Assembly: GCF_021538615.1 (NCBI RefSeq)
Contig: NZ_JAJHIZ010000003.1
Location: 496,001-560,000, forward strand
DNA length: 64,000 nt
Direction of reading: 5' to 3'
Origin: Niabella agricola
GTDB taxonomy: Bacteria > Bacteroidota > Bacteroidia > Chitinophagales > Chitinophagaceae
The notes under the pieces were generated by a model. It saw only the letters and a list, made by a program, of their open reading frames with translations, searched no databases and was not told the DNA's origin. Below are positions 47,101-55,498 of the stretch, piece after piece. Every line of letters starts with the position of its first letter. Positions within the stretch are counted from its first letter, which is position 1. The position numbers and the translations under genes were made by a program.

Positions 47101-47322
47101 TACATAGCTGCCATTCGCATCAGTCTTTGTTGCAACCGTTGAATCATTTTTTAGAACCACACTGGCTCCCGCCAAGGGCCCCTGGGCATCCTGAACCACT
47201 CCCTTTACAGAAATCCGGTTGCCCTGGGCATAAGCCGTACCCGATATTAACAGCGGCAATAAGATCCAGATAAGGCAACGGCAAAGAATGCTTTTCTTTT
47301 CTCGTAATTTTTGTCTGATCAT
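44185..47322 (-). CDS. SusC/RagA TonB-linked outer-membrane transporter
   Basis: A 1045-residue protein with a signal peptide (about residues 1-33, ending AYAQG), a CarboxypepD_reg-like N-terminal domain (VSVKGVVQDAQGPLAGASV-like), a TonB plug (VAFGIQKKSTMVGAV, then FFIRGITTFG, KDATATSVYGARGANGVVLVTTK) and a long beta-barrel ending VQRVYNVGINLGF. These are TonB-dependent glycan importers. It is the first gene of the minus-strand PUL operon and is divergent from the sugar porter. There is no FecR/STN extension, so control probably comes from the ROK regulator or another system. Confidence 0.95.
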   Translation of the reverse strand: MIRQKLREKKSILCRCLIWILLPLLISGTAYAQGNRISVKGVVQDAQGPLAGASVVLKNDSTVATKTDANGSYVLLAPANGQLIFSMVSYLTKEVAINGDAQINVTLELGNDQMEEVAVVAFGIQKKSTMVGAVTTINPKELKGPTSNLTTMLAGNIAGMIAYQRSGEPGRDNAQFFIRGITTFGTGKRDPLILIDGRESSADDLARLQPDDIAGFSVLKDATATSVYGARGANGVVLVTTKTGDAGKTRFNARFENSVSANTQNFKLSDNITYMKLANEAATTRDPLSPALYTPSKIAHTAAGDNPYLYPDNDWIKQMIRPYTNNTRLDMNASGGTEKVQYYISGTYNIDNGVLKTIHSNSFNSNVQYKNYEMRSNVTVKMTPTTQAIVRVTGRFGDYNGPIGGGGGIFDQILKSNPVMFPAYFPQSFLPDVRHPLFGNNKTGGALYQNPFANSVSGFQQSSTSDLIAQLELKQNLNFLLQGLSARLMAYTQRSAAFDLSRSYTPFYYQANVDPEVGLNGLTLLNEDAATSYLNYNPGGKTVNLYNYLETAVNYNTTIKEKHEISGMVVSILGNRLNANAGNLEGSLPQRNLGVSGRFTYGYDRRYLMEFDFGYNGSERFAKDHRFGFFPSIGLAWNVSREQFWEFMTPAISNLKFRATYGLVGNDQIGNTSDRFFYLSNVDMNAGGRGYTWGTQMDYSKPGIVVTRYENKNIGWEKAYKADIGMDLGLWNNNLNLIIDFYKERRTNILMTRGYVPTSMGLNAPIQANVGEAEGKGMDASLDYGKYFSKDVWLKVRGNFTYATSKMLVNEEPNYPENQKILSRIGYSLYQTWGLVADRYFIDQNEVNNSPRQNYGGYMAGDLKYLDINGDGQITNLDMVPIGYPTVPEIIYGAGFSFGYKNFDISAFAQGSGRSSFFIDPGSIQPFVGQNGLLKVIAEDHWSENDPNPYAFYPRLSTQSIGNNLVTSTWWMRNGVFLRIKRVELGYNVPMQQLKKWKINALRLYLNGLNLFAFSRFRLWDVEMGGNGLGYPVQRVYNVGINLGF

Positions 47323-47711
47323 AGTAAAAAAAGTTAGTTCAGATTACCACAAGGGTTGTTAGCGTGGTAAGCCAATCGTTATTTCGGGCCAAAGAAAATA
47401 AATAAATTTAATATAATCAAATTTCTTTTTAAAAAAAATTATAAAGATATTTTTTACACATCGTCTCTATACCGAAAGCGCATTTAAATGCGAAAAATGC
47501 ACTATTGCCGCGGGTTATAAAAGACCAGCGCGCCTATACATCCCGCCTACATTTACAAAGGGCTGCGACAGTACAGGCATTCAATTTTTCTTAAAAAAGA
47601 AAAAGTTTTTAAATTTTTTTATTAATTAGCCATATTTGCAGCATTATAACGAACAGGGTCCGGCATGCAGCCCATAACAGGGGGTCAGCAGCCGGATACA
47701 AACCACCCCAT
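47323..47711. promoter_or_regulatory. Divergent susC / sugar porter control region
   Basis: This 389-base spacer divides the PUL operon from the sugar porter and ROK genes. A 7-base inverted repeat TTACCAC-N13-GTGGTAA lies at 47344-47370 in the susC leader and may be an operator or a leader hairpin. On the plus strand CATATTTG at 47631-47638 is a 7/8 match to the -7 box, leaving a porter leader of about 70 bases. The centre is A/T-rich. No coding frame is evident. Confidence 0.5.
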
Positions 47712-49064
47712 ATGAACAGATATATCCTTTTAATCAGTATCACGGTTGCCCTCGGTGGGCTGCTTTTTGGTTTTGACACGGCCGTAATTTCAGGAACGCT
47801 TACCGATCTTGAACGGGTTTTTCATCTGGACGAAGCCGCACTGGGATGGGTAGTAAGTTCCGCGCTGGTAGGCTGTGTGATCGGCGCATTGTTTGTGGGG
47901 AATCTTGCTGACCGGTTTGGCCGAAAACCACTACTGCTGCTCTCCGCTCTTTTTTTCCTGATCTGTGCTATTGGTTCCGGCCGGGCTCAAAGCGCCCAGG
48001 TGCTGGTGTTGTTCCGGATTATCGGAGGTATTGCCGTAGGTATGGCCTCGGTGATCTGCCCTATTTATATTTCAGAAATCGCTCCCGCAAAAGAAAGAGG
48101 GCGGCTTACAATGATGCAACAGATTGCCATTGTTATCGGGATCCTGCTGGCCTTTGCCTCTAACTGGATCATTGCAAATACCGGACTTGCCAGGAATGTA
48201 TTTCACACAAACGCGGATAATTACTGGCGGCTAATGTTTGAAGCACAACTTATACCTGCCATTGTTTTCTTTATAGGGCTCCTGCTGGTGCCCGAAAGTC
48301 CCCGCTGGTTGCTTACCCGGAATAACGAAACAAAGGCGGTACGTACGCTCCGGTTATTTTACAGCGAAGACGAAGTAGCCGCCGTATTACAACATATAAA
48401 GATACATATTAGCGCTGCCGATGCACCAAAAACAAACTGGAAAGAAGTCTTTGCACTCAAAAACCGGAAACGCCTGCTGATCGGTATAACGTTTGCAGGC
48501 ATTGCGCAGCTTACCGGCATCAATATTATCTTTTACTATGCGCCCAAAATATTTGAGCAAACGCAAACCGGAAGCAGCGTTCTTTTTCAAACCGTGCTTA
48601 CCGGCATCATTAACCTGGTATTTACATTGCTGGCGCTTTTCTTTATTGACAAACTGGGGCGGAAAAAACTAATGCTTTTTGGTTCGCTGGCAATGGCTGT
48701 TTCTATGGCGGTACTAAGCATCATTTTTTACAGGAATACCCTGGACAATTACTTCGTGCTATTCCTTATTTTACTCTACATCGCGTTCTTTGCCGTGTCC
48801 TGGGGTGCCACCATTTGGGTCTATATTGCGGAAATTTTCCCTAACAGCATCCGTGGTACGGCCAGTTCTATTGCCACTTTTGCCAACTGGGGCATGAATT
48901 TCCTTGTTTCCCTTACCTTTCCCATGCTGTTGTCGCGGCTTGGTGGTGCGGGCACTTTCGGACTGTATGCACTATTTAATTTTATTTCGTTCCTATTTGT
49001 TTATAGATTTATCTTTGAAACAAAGGGGGTCTCTCTTGAAGAAATTGAATCCATCCATGTTTGA
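47712..49064 (+). CDS. Sugar porter MFS transporter
   Basis: This 450-residue protein has 12 predicted helices and the sugar porter signatures: GGLLFGFDTAVISG at the N-terminus, LADRFGRKPLL, VPESPRWLL after helix 6, and ETKGVSLEEIE at the C-terminal end. It is related to XylE/GalP-type proton symporters. It is divergent from susC and 189 bases upstream of a ROK regulator, so it likely moves the released monosaccharide, perhaps GlcNAc or a related sugar, across the inner membrane. The substrate is inferred from context only. Confidence 0.92.
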   Translation: MNRYILLISITVALGGLLFGFDTAVISGTLTDLERVFHLDEAALGWVVSSALVGCVIGALFVGNLADRFGRKPLLLLSALFFLICAIGSGRAQSAQVLVLFRIIGGIAVGMASVICPIYISEIAPAKERGRLTMMQQIAIVIGILLAFASNWIIANTGLARNVFHTNADNYWRLMFEAQLIPAIVFFIGLLLVPESPRWLLTRNNETKAVRTLRLFYSEDEVAAVLQHIKIHISAADAPKTNWKEVFALKNRKRLLIGITFAGIAQLTGINIIFYYAPKIFEQTQTGSSVLFQTVLTGIINLVFTLLALFFIDKLGRKKLMLFGSLAMAVSMAVLSIIFYRNTLDNYFVLFLILLYIAFFAVSWGATIWVYIAEIFPNSIRGTASSIATFANWGMNFLVSLTFPMLLSRLGGAGTFGLYALFNFISFLFVYRFIFETKGVSLEEIESIHV

Positions 49065-49253
49065 CCCTTTGCATTTGCCGCCCGGTGCATATACAGAGAA
49101 ATCTTGATAACGAAACGGGTATGGTATCCGGCGCAAAACCACGGGCAGCATTGTTTCCTTAGTGCCGGTGCTTATCATTTGAAAGATACCGGAGACCGAT
49201 TAAAGTTCACAATTCGTTTTAAAACGCATCCATAAAAGAAACAGACACAACCC

Positions 49254-50468
49254 ATGGCTAAGAAGAAAAAGGAATATGATTTTTTTTCAGATGACTTATC
49301 AACCGGAGTTGCTTATAAAAACAAGTCGCGAAAAAGAAAGATCATCAATTATCTGGATAAAAACGGGGAAGCCATTATTGCAGAGCTGGCCCAGGCCATC
49401 AACATCAGCACACCTAAAACAACCAGCCTCATCAACGAGCTGATTGAAGAAGGGCTGATCAGTGACTATGGCAAGGTAGATTCAACCGGAGGGCGGCCCG
49501 CCAGTATTTATGGACTTGTCGCCGACTCCTGTTTCTTTATCGGCATTGATGTAAAGCAATACTATGTAAACATCGGTCTGCTCGATTTTCAGAAGAACCT
49601 CCGCAAGGTGAATATGAAAACCCCATTCCTGCTCGAAAACAATGAGGCGTCGCTGAACACCCTGATTAAACTGATCAAGGATTTTATCAAAACCGCAAAT
49701 GTAGATAAACATAAAATCCTGTCACTTTGCGTAAACCTTGGCGGGCGCATCAACACCAATAGTGGCGCCAGTTATAGCTATTTTCATTTTAATGAGCACC
49801 CCCTGAGCGCCGTGCTTGAAAAGCAGCTGGGCATTAAAAGCTTTATTGAGAACGATTCCCGGGCCATGGCTTACGGTGAGTTCCATAAAGGCATTGTCAA
49901 AAATGAAAAGAATGTACTGTATATGAACCTCGATTATGGGCTTGGATTGGGCATTATGATCGAAGGCCAGGTATATTACGGAAAATCGGGATTTAGCGGC
50001 GAAATCGGTCATATCCCGTTCTTTAATAATGAGATCATGTGCCATTGCGGTAAAAAGGGATGCCTGGAAACAGAAGCATCCGGGACCGCATTATTGCGAC
50101 TGTTTAAAGAAAAAACGGAACAGGGCGTTAAATCCAGTATTGGTGCTAAAAAGGATATCCGGCTCAATGATATCATCGACGCTGCTAAAAATGAAGATAT
50201 GCTCTCTATTGACCTCCTGGCGGACATTGGGGAAAAAATCGGCAGGGGTATTGCGGTCCTGATCAATATCCTCAACTCCGAAATGGTGATCCTGGGTGGT
50301 ACGCTGGCAACCACGGGTGATTATATTTATCTTCCTGTTAAAACAGCCCTTAATAAATACTCGCTAAATCTTGTAAGCCAGGACACAAAACTGGTATTGT
50401 CAGAGTTGGGTGAGAAAGCGGGCCTGATTGGCGGTTGCCTTATTGCGCGGAACAAGCTGTTGTTGTGA
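49254..50468 (+). CDS. ROK-family transcriptional regulator (NagC/Mlc-like)
   Basis: This 404-residue protein has an N-terminal winged helix-turn-helix (AIIAELAQAINISTPKTTSLINELIEEGLI) and a C-terminal ROK sugar-binding domain (GIDVKQYYVNIGLL, MNLDYGLGLGIMIEGQ, GFSGEIGHIPF). The zinc motif CHCGKKGCLETEASG matches the CxCGxxGCxE of ROK repressors. Members sense free or phosphorylated sugars such as GlcNAc-6-P and repress catabolic loci. Its place beside the porter and the PUL suggests it controls both from the 47323-47711 spacer. Confidence 0.92.
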   Translation: MAKKKKEYDFFSDDLSTGVAYKNKSRKRKIINYLDKNGEAIIAELAQAINISTPKTTSLINELIEEGLISDYGKVDSTGGRPASIYGLVADSCFFIGIDVKQYYVNIGLLDFQKNLRKVNMKTPFLLENNEASLNTLIKLIKDFIKTANVDKHKILSLCVNLGGRINTNSGASYSYFHFNEHPLSAVLEKQLGIKSFIENDSRAMAYGEFHKGIVKNEKNVLYMNLDYGLGLGIMIEGQVYYGKSGFSGEIGHIPFFNNEIMCHCGKKGCLETEASGTALLRLFKEKTEQGVKSSIGAKKDIRLNDIIDAAKNEDMLSIDLLADIGEKIGRGIAVLINILNSEMVILGGTLATTGDYIYLPVKTALNKYSLNLVSQDTKLVLSELGEKAGLIGGCLIARNKLLL

Positions 50469-50508
50469 GTTATCAGACGTCAGATATCAGCTATCAGAAA
50501 TAGCTGAA
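50469..50508. repeat. ATCAG-type repeats with hairpin
   Basis: The convergent 3' spacer begins with repeated ATCAG units and contains a perfect 8-base hairpin TCAGCTAT-cagaa-ATAGCTGA (50488-50508). No T-run follows, so it is a weak terminator candidate at best; the units match the dispersed repeats of other spacers. Confidence 0.4.
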
Positions 50509-50570
50509 GGCTGGTCCCACTGATTGTTGAAAGCCGGAATCTCAACTCTCAAATCCCGATTTGCCCCCTA

Positions 50571-51626
50571 TCACACAATTTGCTTCCGGCTTGCTTTTTC
50601 CGCGGATGCCATGACCTCACCGATACGGATCTGTGCGCCATTTTTCTGCCTGCTGATCTCGGCGGCTTCCATAAAGGCGATGGCCCCGATCGTTTGTTCC
50701 CTGGGTACCGGCGATTTGCCGGTTTTAAAAAAATCGATAATTGCGGGTACCAGCGGTGCGTAATCAGTAAAATCCCCCAGCGAGGCACGCTGGCCTTTAT
50801 CTCCATAGGCATAGCCGCCAAAGCTCCAGGAATTATTACGTAACCCTCTTAGTGTTCCGATCCGCTGGTTATCCCAGGTACCCACCACCATGTCTGACGT
50901 TAGCGTATACGTTCTAGTAACCGCCCTGCAATCTGCCCCCAACATTGTATACAACATTTCCACACCATGCACCCCATACCAGAAAAGGTCGGGATGGGTA
51001 GGCTCCACCGGCGTGGGGCAAAACACATCGGCGCCGATCACCGTTCCGATCTTCCCCTGAACTACCTCTTGAACGGAAGGGATATACCGAAGCGTTGACG
51101 AAGAAAAAATGGGTACATGGTATTTTTCAGCAGCACGGTAAATGGAAAGCGTATCTTTCAGCGTTGCAGCAATGGGCTTATCGATAAACATCGGTTTTCC
51201 TGCTCTGAAAACGGGAAGCGCCTGTTCCAGATGTAACCTTCCATCGTTGGTCTCCAGCATCACCAGGTCAACCAGCGGCAGCAATTCACCGATGGTATTT
51301 ACAATCAATACGCCCTGCGCTTTTATCGCTTCTGTATTCCGGGGAATCATGTCTATGCTGGACCTGATATCCCTACTGCCTCTTGGAGTAGCGGCAACAA
51401 TCTTAAATCCACCCAGTTCCTCCGGAGCATCGGAGGCATTTAGCAAACGAGCAAATGCTGGCCCGTGTTCGGTATCCAGGCCAATCACCCCGATCCTTTT
51501 TCCTGCGGGCGTTTCTTCCTGCAGCCGCGGTGGCGTTACCGAATGACCTTTAAACCCCAGTGCAATTCCTGCTCCGGCCAATGTTGCCTGCTTTATAAAA
51601 GAGCGCCGGCTACCTGTATGATCCAT
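50571..51626 (-). CDS. Tat-targeted Gfo/Idh/MocA family oxidoreductase
   Basis: The 351-residue protein starts with a twin-arginine signal (SRRSFIKQATLAGAGIALGF). The NAD-binding Rossmann fold has RIGVIGLDTEHGPAFARLL and the typical motif FIDKPIAATL (the usual EKP/DKP block), with a C-terminal alpha/beta domain. Gfo/Idh enzymes oxidise or reduce ring hydroxyls of sugars, including 3-keto formation and reduction. Its position after a GMC and gluconate-dehydrogenase subunit 3 gene places it in the same exported oxidoreductase set. The Tat signal implies export folded with its cofactor. Confidence 0.87.
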   Translation of the reverse strand: MDHTGSRRSFIKQATLAGAGIALGFKGHSVTPPRLQEETPAGKRIGVIGLDTEHGPAFARLLNASDAPEELGGFKIVAATPRGSRDIRSSIDMIPRNTEAIKAQGVLIVNTIGELLPLVDLVMLETNDGRLHLEQALPVFRAGKPMFIDKPIAATLKDTLSIYRAAEKYHVPIFSSSTLRYIPSVQEVVQGKIGTVIGADVFCPTPVEPTHPDLFWYGVHGVEMLYTMLGADCRAVTRTYTLTSDMVVGTWDNQRIGTLRGLRNNSWSFGGYAYGDKGQRASLGDFTDYAPLVPAIIDFFKTGKSPVPREQTIGAIAFMEAAEISRQKNGAQIRIGEVMASAEKASRKQIV

Positions 51627-51679
51627 GCTATATGCTTTTTATTCCTGAATAAAATGTATCTACTCCTGGCATTCCGTTG

Positions 51680-52243
51680 TTACACAAATGCTTTATCCCC
51701 GGCTTTAAAAGGAATATCGCCGCTAAATTTACCGGGCACCGGTACATACCTCAATGCTTTTGTAGCGCCGGCCTCCGACGTAAAATACCCGGTAATGATC
51801 AATCCTTTTATGGTTGCATAATAATGCCTGGGCGGGTCTTCCGGCTTCGCGGGTTTATACGTTGCGGCCTGCTCATCGAGTAACAAAATCATCCTCTGTT
51901 TCTCAGGATCCGGAAGCTGTTCAAAGGACTTGCCTGCTTTCAGACGGATCGTTTTCCGGAGCCGGGTTATGCCCGCTAAAAAGAAGTCCTGATCCTTTTT
52001 ATGAAAACAGTCGGTCACGATGGTTTGAATATAGTCGCCCACCCTGGCTGCAGCAGCCCCAGGCGTCCCGGGAGTTGGGGGCAATAACACATCGCCAACC
52101 TGGTCCAACAGCTCTATGTCTTCTGTTTTTAAAATGCCCGGGCTCCGCTCCGGTTCGTTGCAACCGGTAAGCACCCCGGAAAATTCTAAAGCAGTGCCGC
52201 CTGCGAGTAAGCTCAATAATGAAATCGCTTTTCTTCTGCGCAT
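51680..52243 (-). CDS. Gluconate 2-dehydrogenase subunit 3-like protein (second set)
   Basis: The 187-residue protein has a twin-arginine signal (MRRRKAISLLSLLAGGTAL) followed by a lipobox LTGC at about residue 28. The rest is a gluconate_2-dh3 fold, DQVGDVLLPPTPGTPGAAAA, YIQTIVTDCFHKKDQDFFL and PPRHYYATIKGLIITGYFTS, ending KALRYVPVPGKFSGDIPF. It is 13 bases downstream of the GMC gene and should carry it out of the cytoplasm. It is clearly paralogous to the protein at 25488-26147 but shorter by about 30 residues in the central helix region. Confidence 0.87.
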   Translation of the reverse strand: MRRRKAISLLSLLAGGTALEFSGVLTGCNEPERSPGILKTEDIELLDQVGDVLLPPTPGTPGAAAARVGDYIQTIVTDCFHKKDQDFFLAGITRLRKTIRLKAGKSFEQLPDPEKQRMILLLDEQAATYKPAKPEDPPRHYYATIKGLIITGYFTSEAGATKALRYVPVPGKFSGDIPFKAGDKAFV

Positions 52244-52256
52244 CCGATTTATGATT

Positions 52257-53960
52257 TTAAAGGTTTCCTTTTTTCAATTCTTCTACTGCATGATATGCGG
52301 CTCTTGCGGTAATGGCCATAAAGGTTAATGAGGGGTTCTGTGTGCTGGTAGATACCATACAGGCGCCATCGGTAACAAATACATTCGGACAATGATGCAA
52401 CTGGTTCCATTTATTCAGCAAAGAGGTTGCCGGGTCCTTACCCATGCGCACACCTCCTACTTCATGAATATCCAGCCCCGGTGCCTGTTTGGTGTCTGTT
52501 ACCGTGATGTTCTTTGCGCCGGCCGTCTCCAGCATCTCAGCCCCGGTATTTAAAAAATCCTTTAGTAACCGCTCGTCATTTTCATCATAATCCACGGACG
52601 TGATCAATTGCGGTATACCCCAGGGATCTGTCTGATCCTTACTAAGTCGTACATGATTGCTTTCCTTCGGGATGGTTTCCCCCTGCATCATCATAAATAC
52701 CCCCCAGCCGCCGGGATCTGCTATAGCAGACTTAAAGTTGCTACCGGCCTGGGCTCCCGGAACCGTATGCCCCCAGCCACTGCGTGCGGCGCTGAAAAAC
52801 ACCATATACCCTCTCTGAAAATCGGTTTCCTGGCGGCGTACATTCCGGAAATTCGGCATCATTACTGCACAGGGCCTTTTCCCGGAATAATAACTGTCTT
52901 CCATTCCTTCCAGGGATGCGCTTAGATTACCTCGGTAATTGTGAAAGGCGATATACTTACCCAGTAACCCATTATCATTTCCCAAACCATTAGGAAATCT
53001 TCTGGAAACAGAGTTCAGCAGGATCAGGTTGGTACTTAACGTGGAGGCATTTATAAAAATAATTTTTGCAAAATATTCCGTTATTTTTTTTGTATGTACG
53101 TCAATGACCCGAACGCCGGTTGCCTTCCCTTTGATGTCATCATAAATAACGGAATGTACAATCGAATCTGGTTTTAACGTAAGGTTACCTGTTTTTTGAG
53201 CCCAGGGAAGCGTAGAGGAATTGGAACTGAAGTATCCGCCATAGGGACATCCCCGCTGACACAGGTGCCGGGCCTGGCATTGCATCCGTCCCTGGTTTCT
53301 GTGTATTTGTTGAGGAGCAGTCAGGTGAGCACAACGGCCAATGATCACATTCCGGTCGCGGTACCGGGCTTCAATTTTCAAACGCATGGACCGTTCAGCC
53401 CGGTTCATTTCCCAGGGCGGCAGAAACTCGCCGTCCGGAAGCGTATCCAGCCCATCCCGGTTACCACTGATGCCGGCAAACAACTCTACATAGCTGTACC
53501 AGGGCGCCAACTCCTCATAAGTAAAGGGCCATTCTACCGCAAAACCGTCCCTGCCGGGGCCTTCAAAATCGTAACGGCTCCATCGCTGCGTTTGCCGTGC
53601 CCACATCAACGACTTACCGCCTACCTGATCCGGCCGGATCCAGTCAAAAGGCTTTTCCTGAATATACGGCTGATCCTTGTCTTTCAGAAAAAAATGTGCC
53701 GCCGTTTCATCATAAGCATAACAACGAGCCGCAATGGGATTTTCTTCGAGTACTTTCAGCGGAAGCCGTCCCCGGTGCGGAAATTCCCAGGGAGCTTTCA
53801 TGGCCGTTGGATAATCCTTTATATGTTTTACATCTTTTCCCCGGTCCAATAGCAGGGTCCTGATTCCTTTATCACAAAGCTCCTTTGCGGCCCATCCACC
53901 GCTGATGCCCGAGCCTACTACAATGGCATCAAAAACATGTTCCGGATGCTGATCGCTCAT
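52257..53960 (-). CDS. GMC-family FAD dehydrogenase (second set)
   Basis: From the ATG at 53960 the protein has 567 residues. It has FAD motif AIVVGSGISGGWAAKEL, the cysteine cluster C-X5-C-X3-C in CQARHLCQRGCPYGG, active-site His in HEVGGVRMG and Asn in QNPSLTFMA. It has no signal peptide of its own, consistent with Tat hitchhiking on the subunit 3 gene 13 bases downstream. A longer frame from 54002 adds only an unlikely 14-residue extension. It is the paralogue of the protein at 26201-27883, with which it shares all key motifs. Confidence 0.87.
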   Translation of the reverse strand: MSDQHPEHVFDAIVVGSGISGGWAAKELCDKGIRTLLLDRGKDVKHIKDYPTAMKAPWEFPHRGRLPLKVLEENPIAARCYAYDETAAHFFLKDKDQPYIQEKPFDWIRPDQVGGKSLMWARQTQRWSRYDFEGPGRDGFAVEWPFTYEELAPWYSYVELFAGISGNRDGLDTLPDGEFLPPWEMNRAERSMRLKIEARYRDRNVIIGRCAHLTAPQQIHRNQGRMQCQARHLCQRGCPYGGYFSSNSSTLPWAQKTGNLTLKPDSIVHSVIYDDIKGKATGVRVIDVHTKKITEYFAKIIFINASTLSTNLILLNSVSRRFPNGLGNDNGLLGKYIAFHNYRGNLSASLEGMEDSYYSGKRPCAVMMPNFRNVRRQETDFQRGYMVFFSAARSGWGHTVPGAQAGSNFKSAIADPGGWGVFMMMQGETIPKESNHVRLSKDQTDPWGIPQLITSVDYDENDERLLKDFLNTGAEMLETAGAKNITVTDTKQAPGLDIHEVGGVRMGKDPATSLLNKWNQLHHCPNVFVTDGACMVSTSTQNPSLTFMAITARAAYHAVEELKKGNL

Positions 53961-54049
53961 TACAATCGTTTTAACTGTTTTAACGGTATGCCCGACAAAC
54001 AACCTGCACGAACAGGTGTTAAATAAATAATTTCTAAAACTGCTCTAAG

Positions 54050-55270
54050 TTAATGATCATTTTTAAAAATACCAGAATTGCCGGTAGATGCGCCCACAGG
54101 GGAAGAAGCGATCTTCTCCAGCGTTTTCCAGCATTGATACAAACCTCGGGGTATATGAAAGCAACCTTTCCATTTTCCGCCCTTCAGTGTCAGCAGCACT
54201 TCGCCGCGCCTGCTCAAATACCCGAACCATTCCGGGTACTCCTGATCCTTAAAATGTTTCCAGGTATAATCGTGTATTTTTTTAAACCAGTTCAGGCATT
54301 TTTCAGACCCGGTGAGCTGATAGCCTTTTAACAGCGATATCAGGGTTTCCATATGTACCCACCACAATTTCTGATCCCATTCCAATTGCTGCAACGGGTG
54401 CCCCAACCAGTCCTTGTAATAAAAGATGCCCCCGTATTGCCGGTCCCATCCATATTCGATCATCCGTATTGTAATATCTACCGCTTTCGCTATCAGCTCC
54501 GGACGGCCCAGCCGTTCGCCCAGGTCCATAATAAACCACATGGCTTCAATTGCATGCCCGGGATTTACCAGCCGGCCTTCAAATGTATCGGATAAACTCT
54601 CTGTTTCCGCGTCCACGTTCTCCACTATGATTCCCAGTTCGGGCCGGTAAAAAATCTCCATAATTTCATGAATACAGATCTCCGCTGTTTTCAGCAGAAA
54701 TCCCTCATCCAGCAGGTGCTCGATCTCCAGTGCCAGGTTACACAGGATCATTGGCAATGCAAAATTTTTCAAGTTACGGGTACCCGGATAGGCCTTGCTC
54801 CATTGACCTTTGGGGGCATCGACCTTTAAAAGGATTAGATTAAAGGTCTTTTTTGCGATCCGGGCATATTCCGGATCTCCGGTTGCAAGACTTAGCTGGC
54901 CAAAAGCCATTGCTGCAAAAGTATAAGAGAAGATGTTATAAGGCGCTACCAGTGGTTTTCCCTCCCTTGTTAGCGAAAAATACCAGTTATACTCCCCATC
55001 ATGACCATATTTTTTCAGGAACTCACCGCCATGAACCGCCGCTTCCAGCCACTCTTTTTTTTTCTCCACATTGTTGTATAACATAGAGAACATCCATACT
55101 TCACGTCCCTGCAACCAGATGAATTTATCGGTATCAAAAACACCGCCATCCCTTTCCAGGCAGGTAAAATACCCGCCCCGTTCCCTGTCAAGAGAATGTT
55201 CCAACCAAAACGGCAGTACATTATTTAACAACTCATCTTTATACCGGGTTGCCAGCATCTCAAAATCCAT
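54050..55270 (-). CDS. AGE-family N-acylglucosamine 2-epimerase/isomerase
   Basis: From the ATG at 55270 the protein has 406 residues, the usual length for the AGE (alpha/alpha-six barrel) family. An N-terminal extension of 50 residues in the same frame is not like family members. Conserved blocks are HSLDRERGGYFTCLERDGG, WLQGREVWMFSMLYNN, GHAIEAMWFIMDLGERL and KLWWVHMETLISLL. Members epimerise GlcNAc to ManNAc or act on mannose, glucose or cellobiose. Coming after a GMC/Gfo set in an amino-sugar PUL, GlcNAc is a reasonable guess but not certain. Confidence 0.88.
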   Translation of the reverse strand: MDFEMLATRYKDELLNNVLPFWLEHSLDRERGGYFTCLERDGGVFDTDKFIWLQGREVWMFSMLYNNVEKKKEWLEAAVHGGEFLKKYGHDGEYNWYFSLTREGKPLVAPYNIFSYTFAAMAFGQLSLATGDPEYARIAKKTFNLILLKVDAPKGQWSKAYPGTRNLKNFALPMILCNLALEIEHLLDEGFLLKTAEICIHEIMEIFYRPELGIIVENVDAETESLSDTFEGRLVNPGHAIEAMWFIMDLGERLGRPELIAKAVDITIRMIEYGWDRQYGGIFYYKDWLGHPLQQLEWDQKLWWVHMETLISLLKGYQLTGSEKCLNWFKKIHDYTWKHFKDQEYPEWFGYLSRRGEVLLTLKGGKWKGCFHIPRGLYQCWKTLEKIASSPVGASTGNSGIFKNDH

Positions 55271-55498
55271 TCGCTGTTCTTTTTTGGGTTCTTGTTTGTA
55301 TTCCCTGAAATCCGCAGTCCGGAACCGGAAATGAAGCCTGTAATCAGTAACAGAAAAATACCGGCGGGCGGCTTCCATACACTGCAATCGGATTATGGCC
55401 TTGACCAACAAATTTAGCAATATTTTTACTTACAAATACATTCTTTTTAAAATAAATTAATAAGTAGCTTCAACAAGCTTTTCCCGGACAGTTCAGGA

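Noticed and set aside
10738..47322. FecR-type control of the SusC locus
   Set aside because: The SusC protein here lacks an N-terminal STN extension and no sigma/FecR pair is adjacent, so the sigma-FecR operon at 7-12 kb is unlikely to control this PUL directly.
53196..53852. 218-codon plus-strand open frame
   Set aside because: Antisense to the second GMC dehydrogenase; low-complexity translation without domain.
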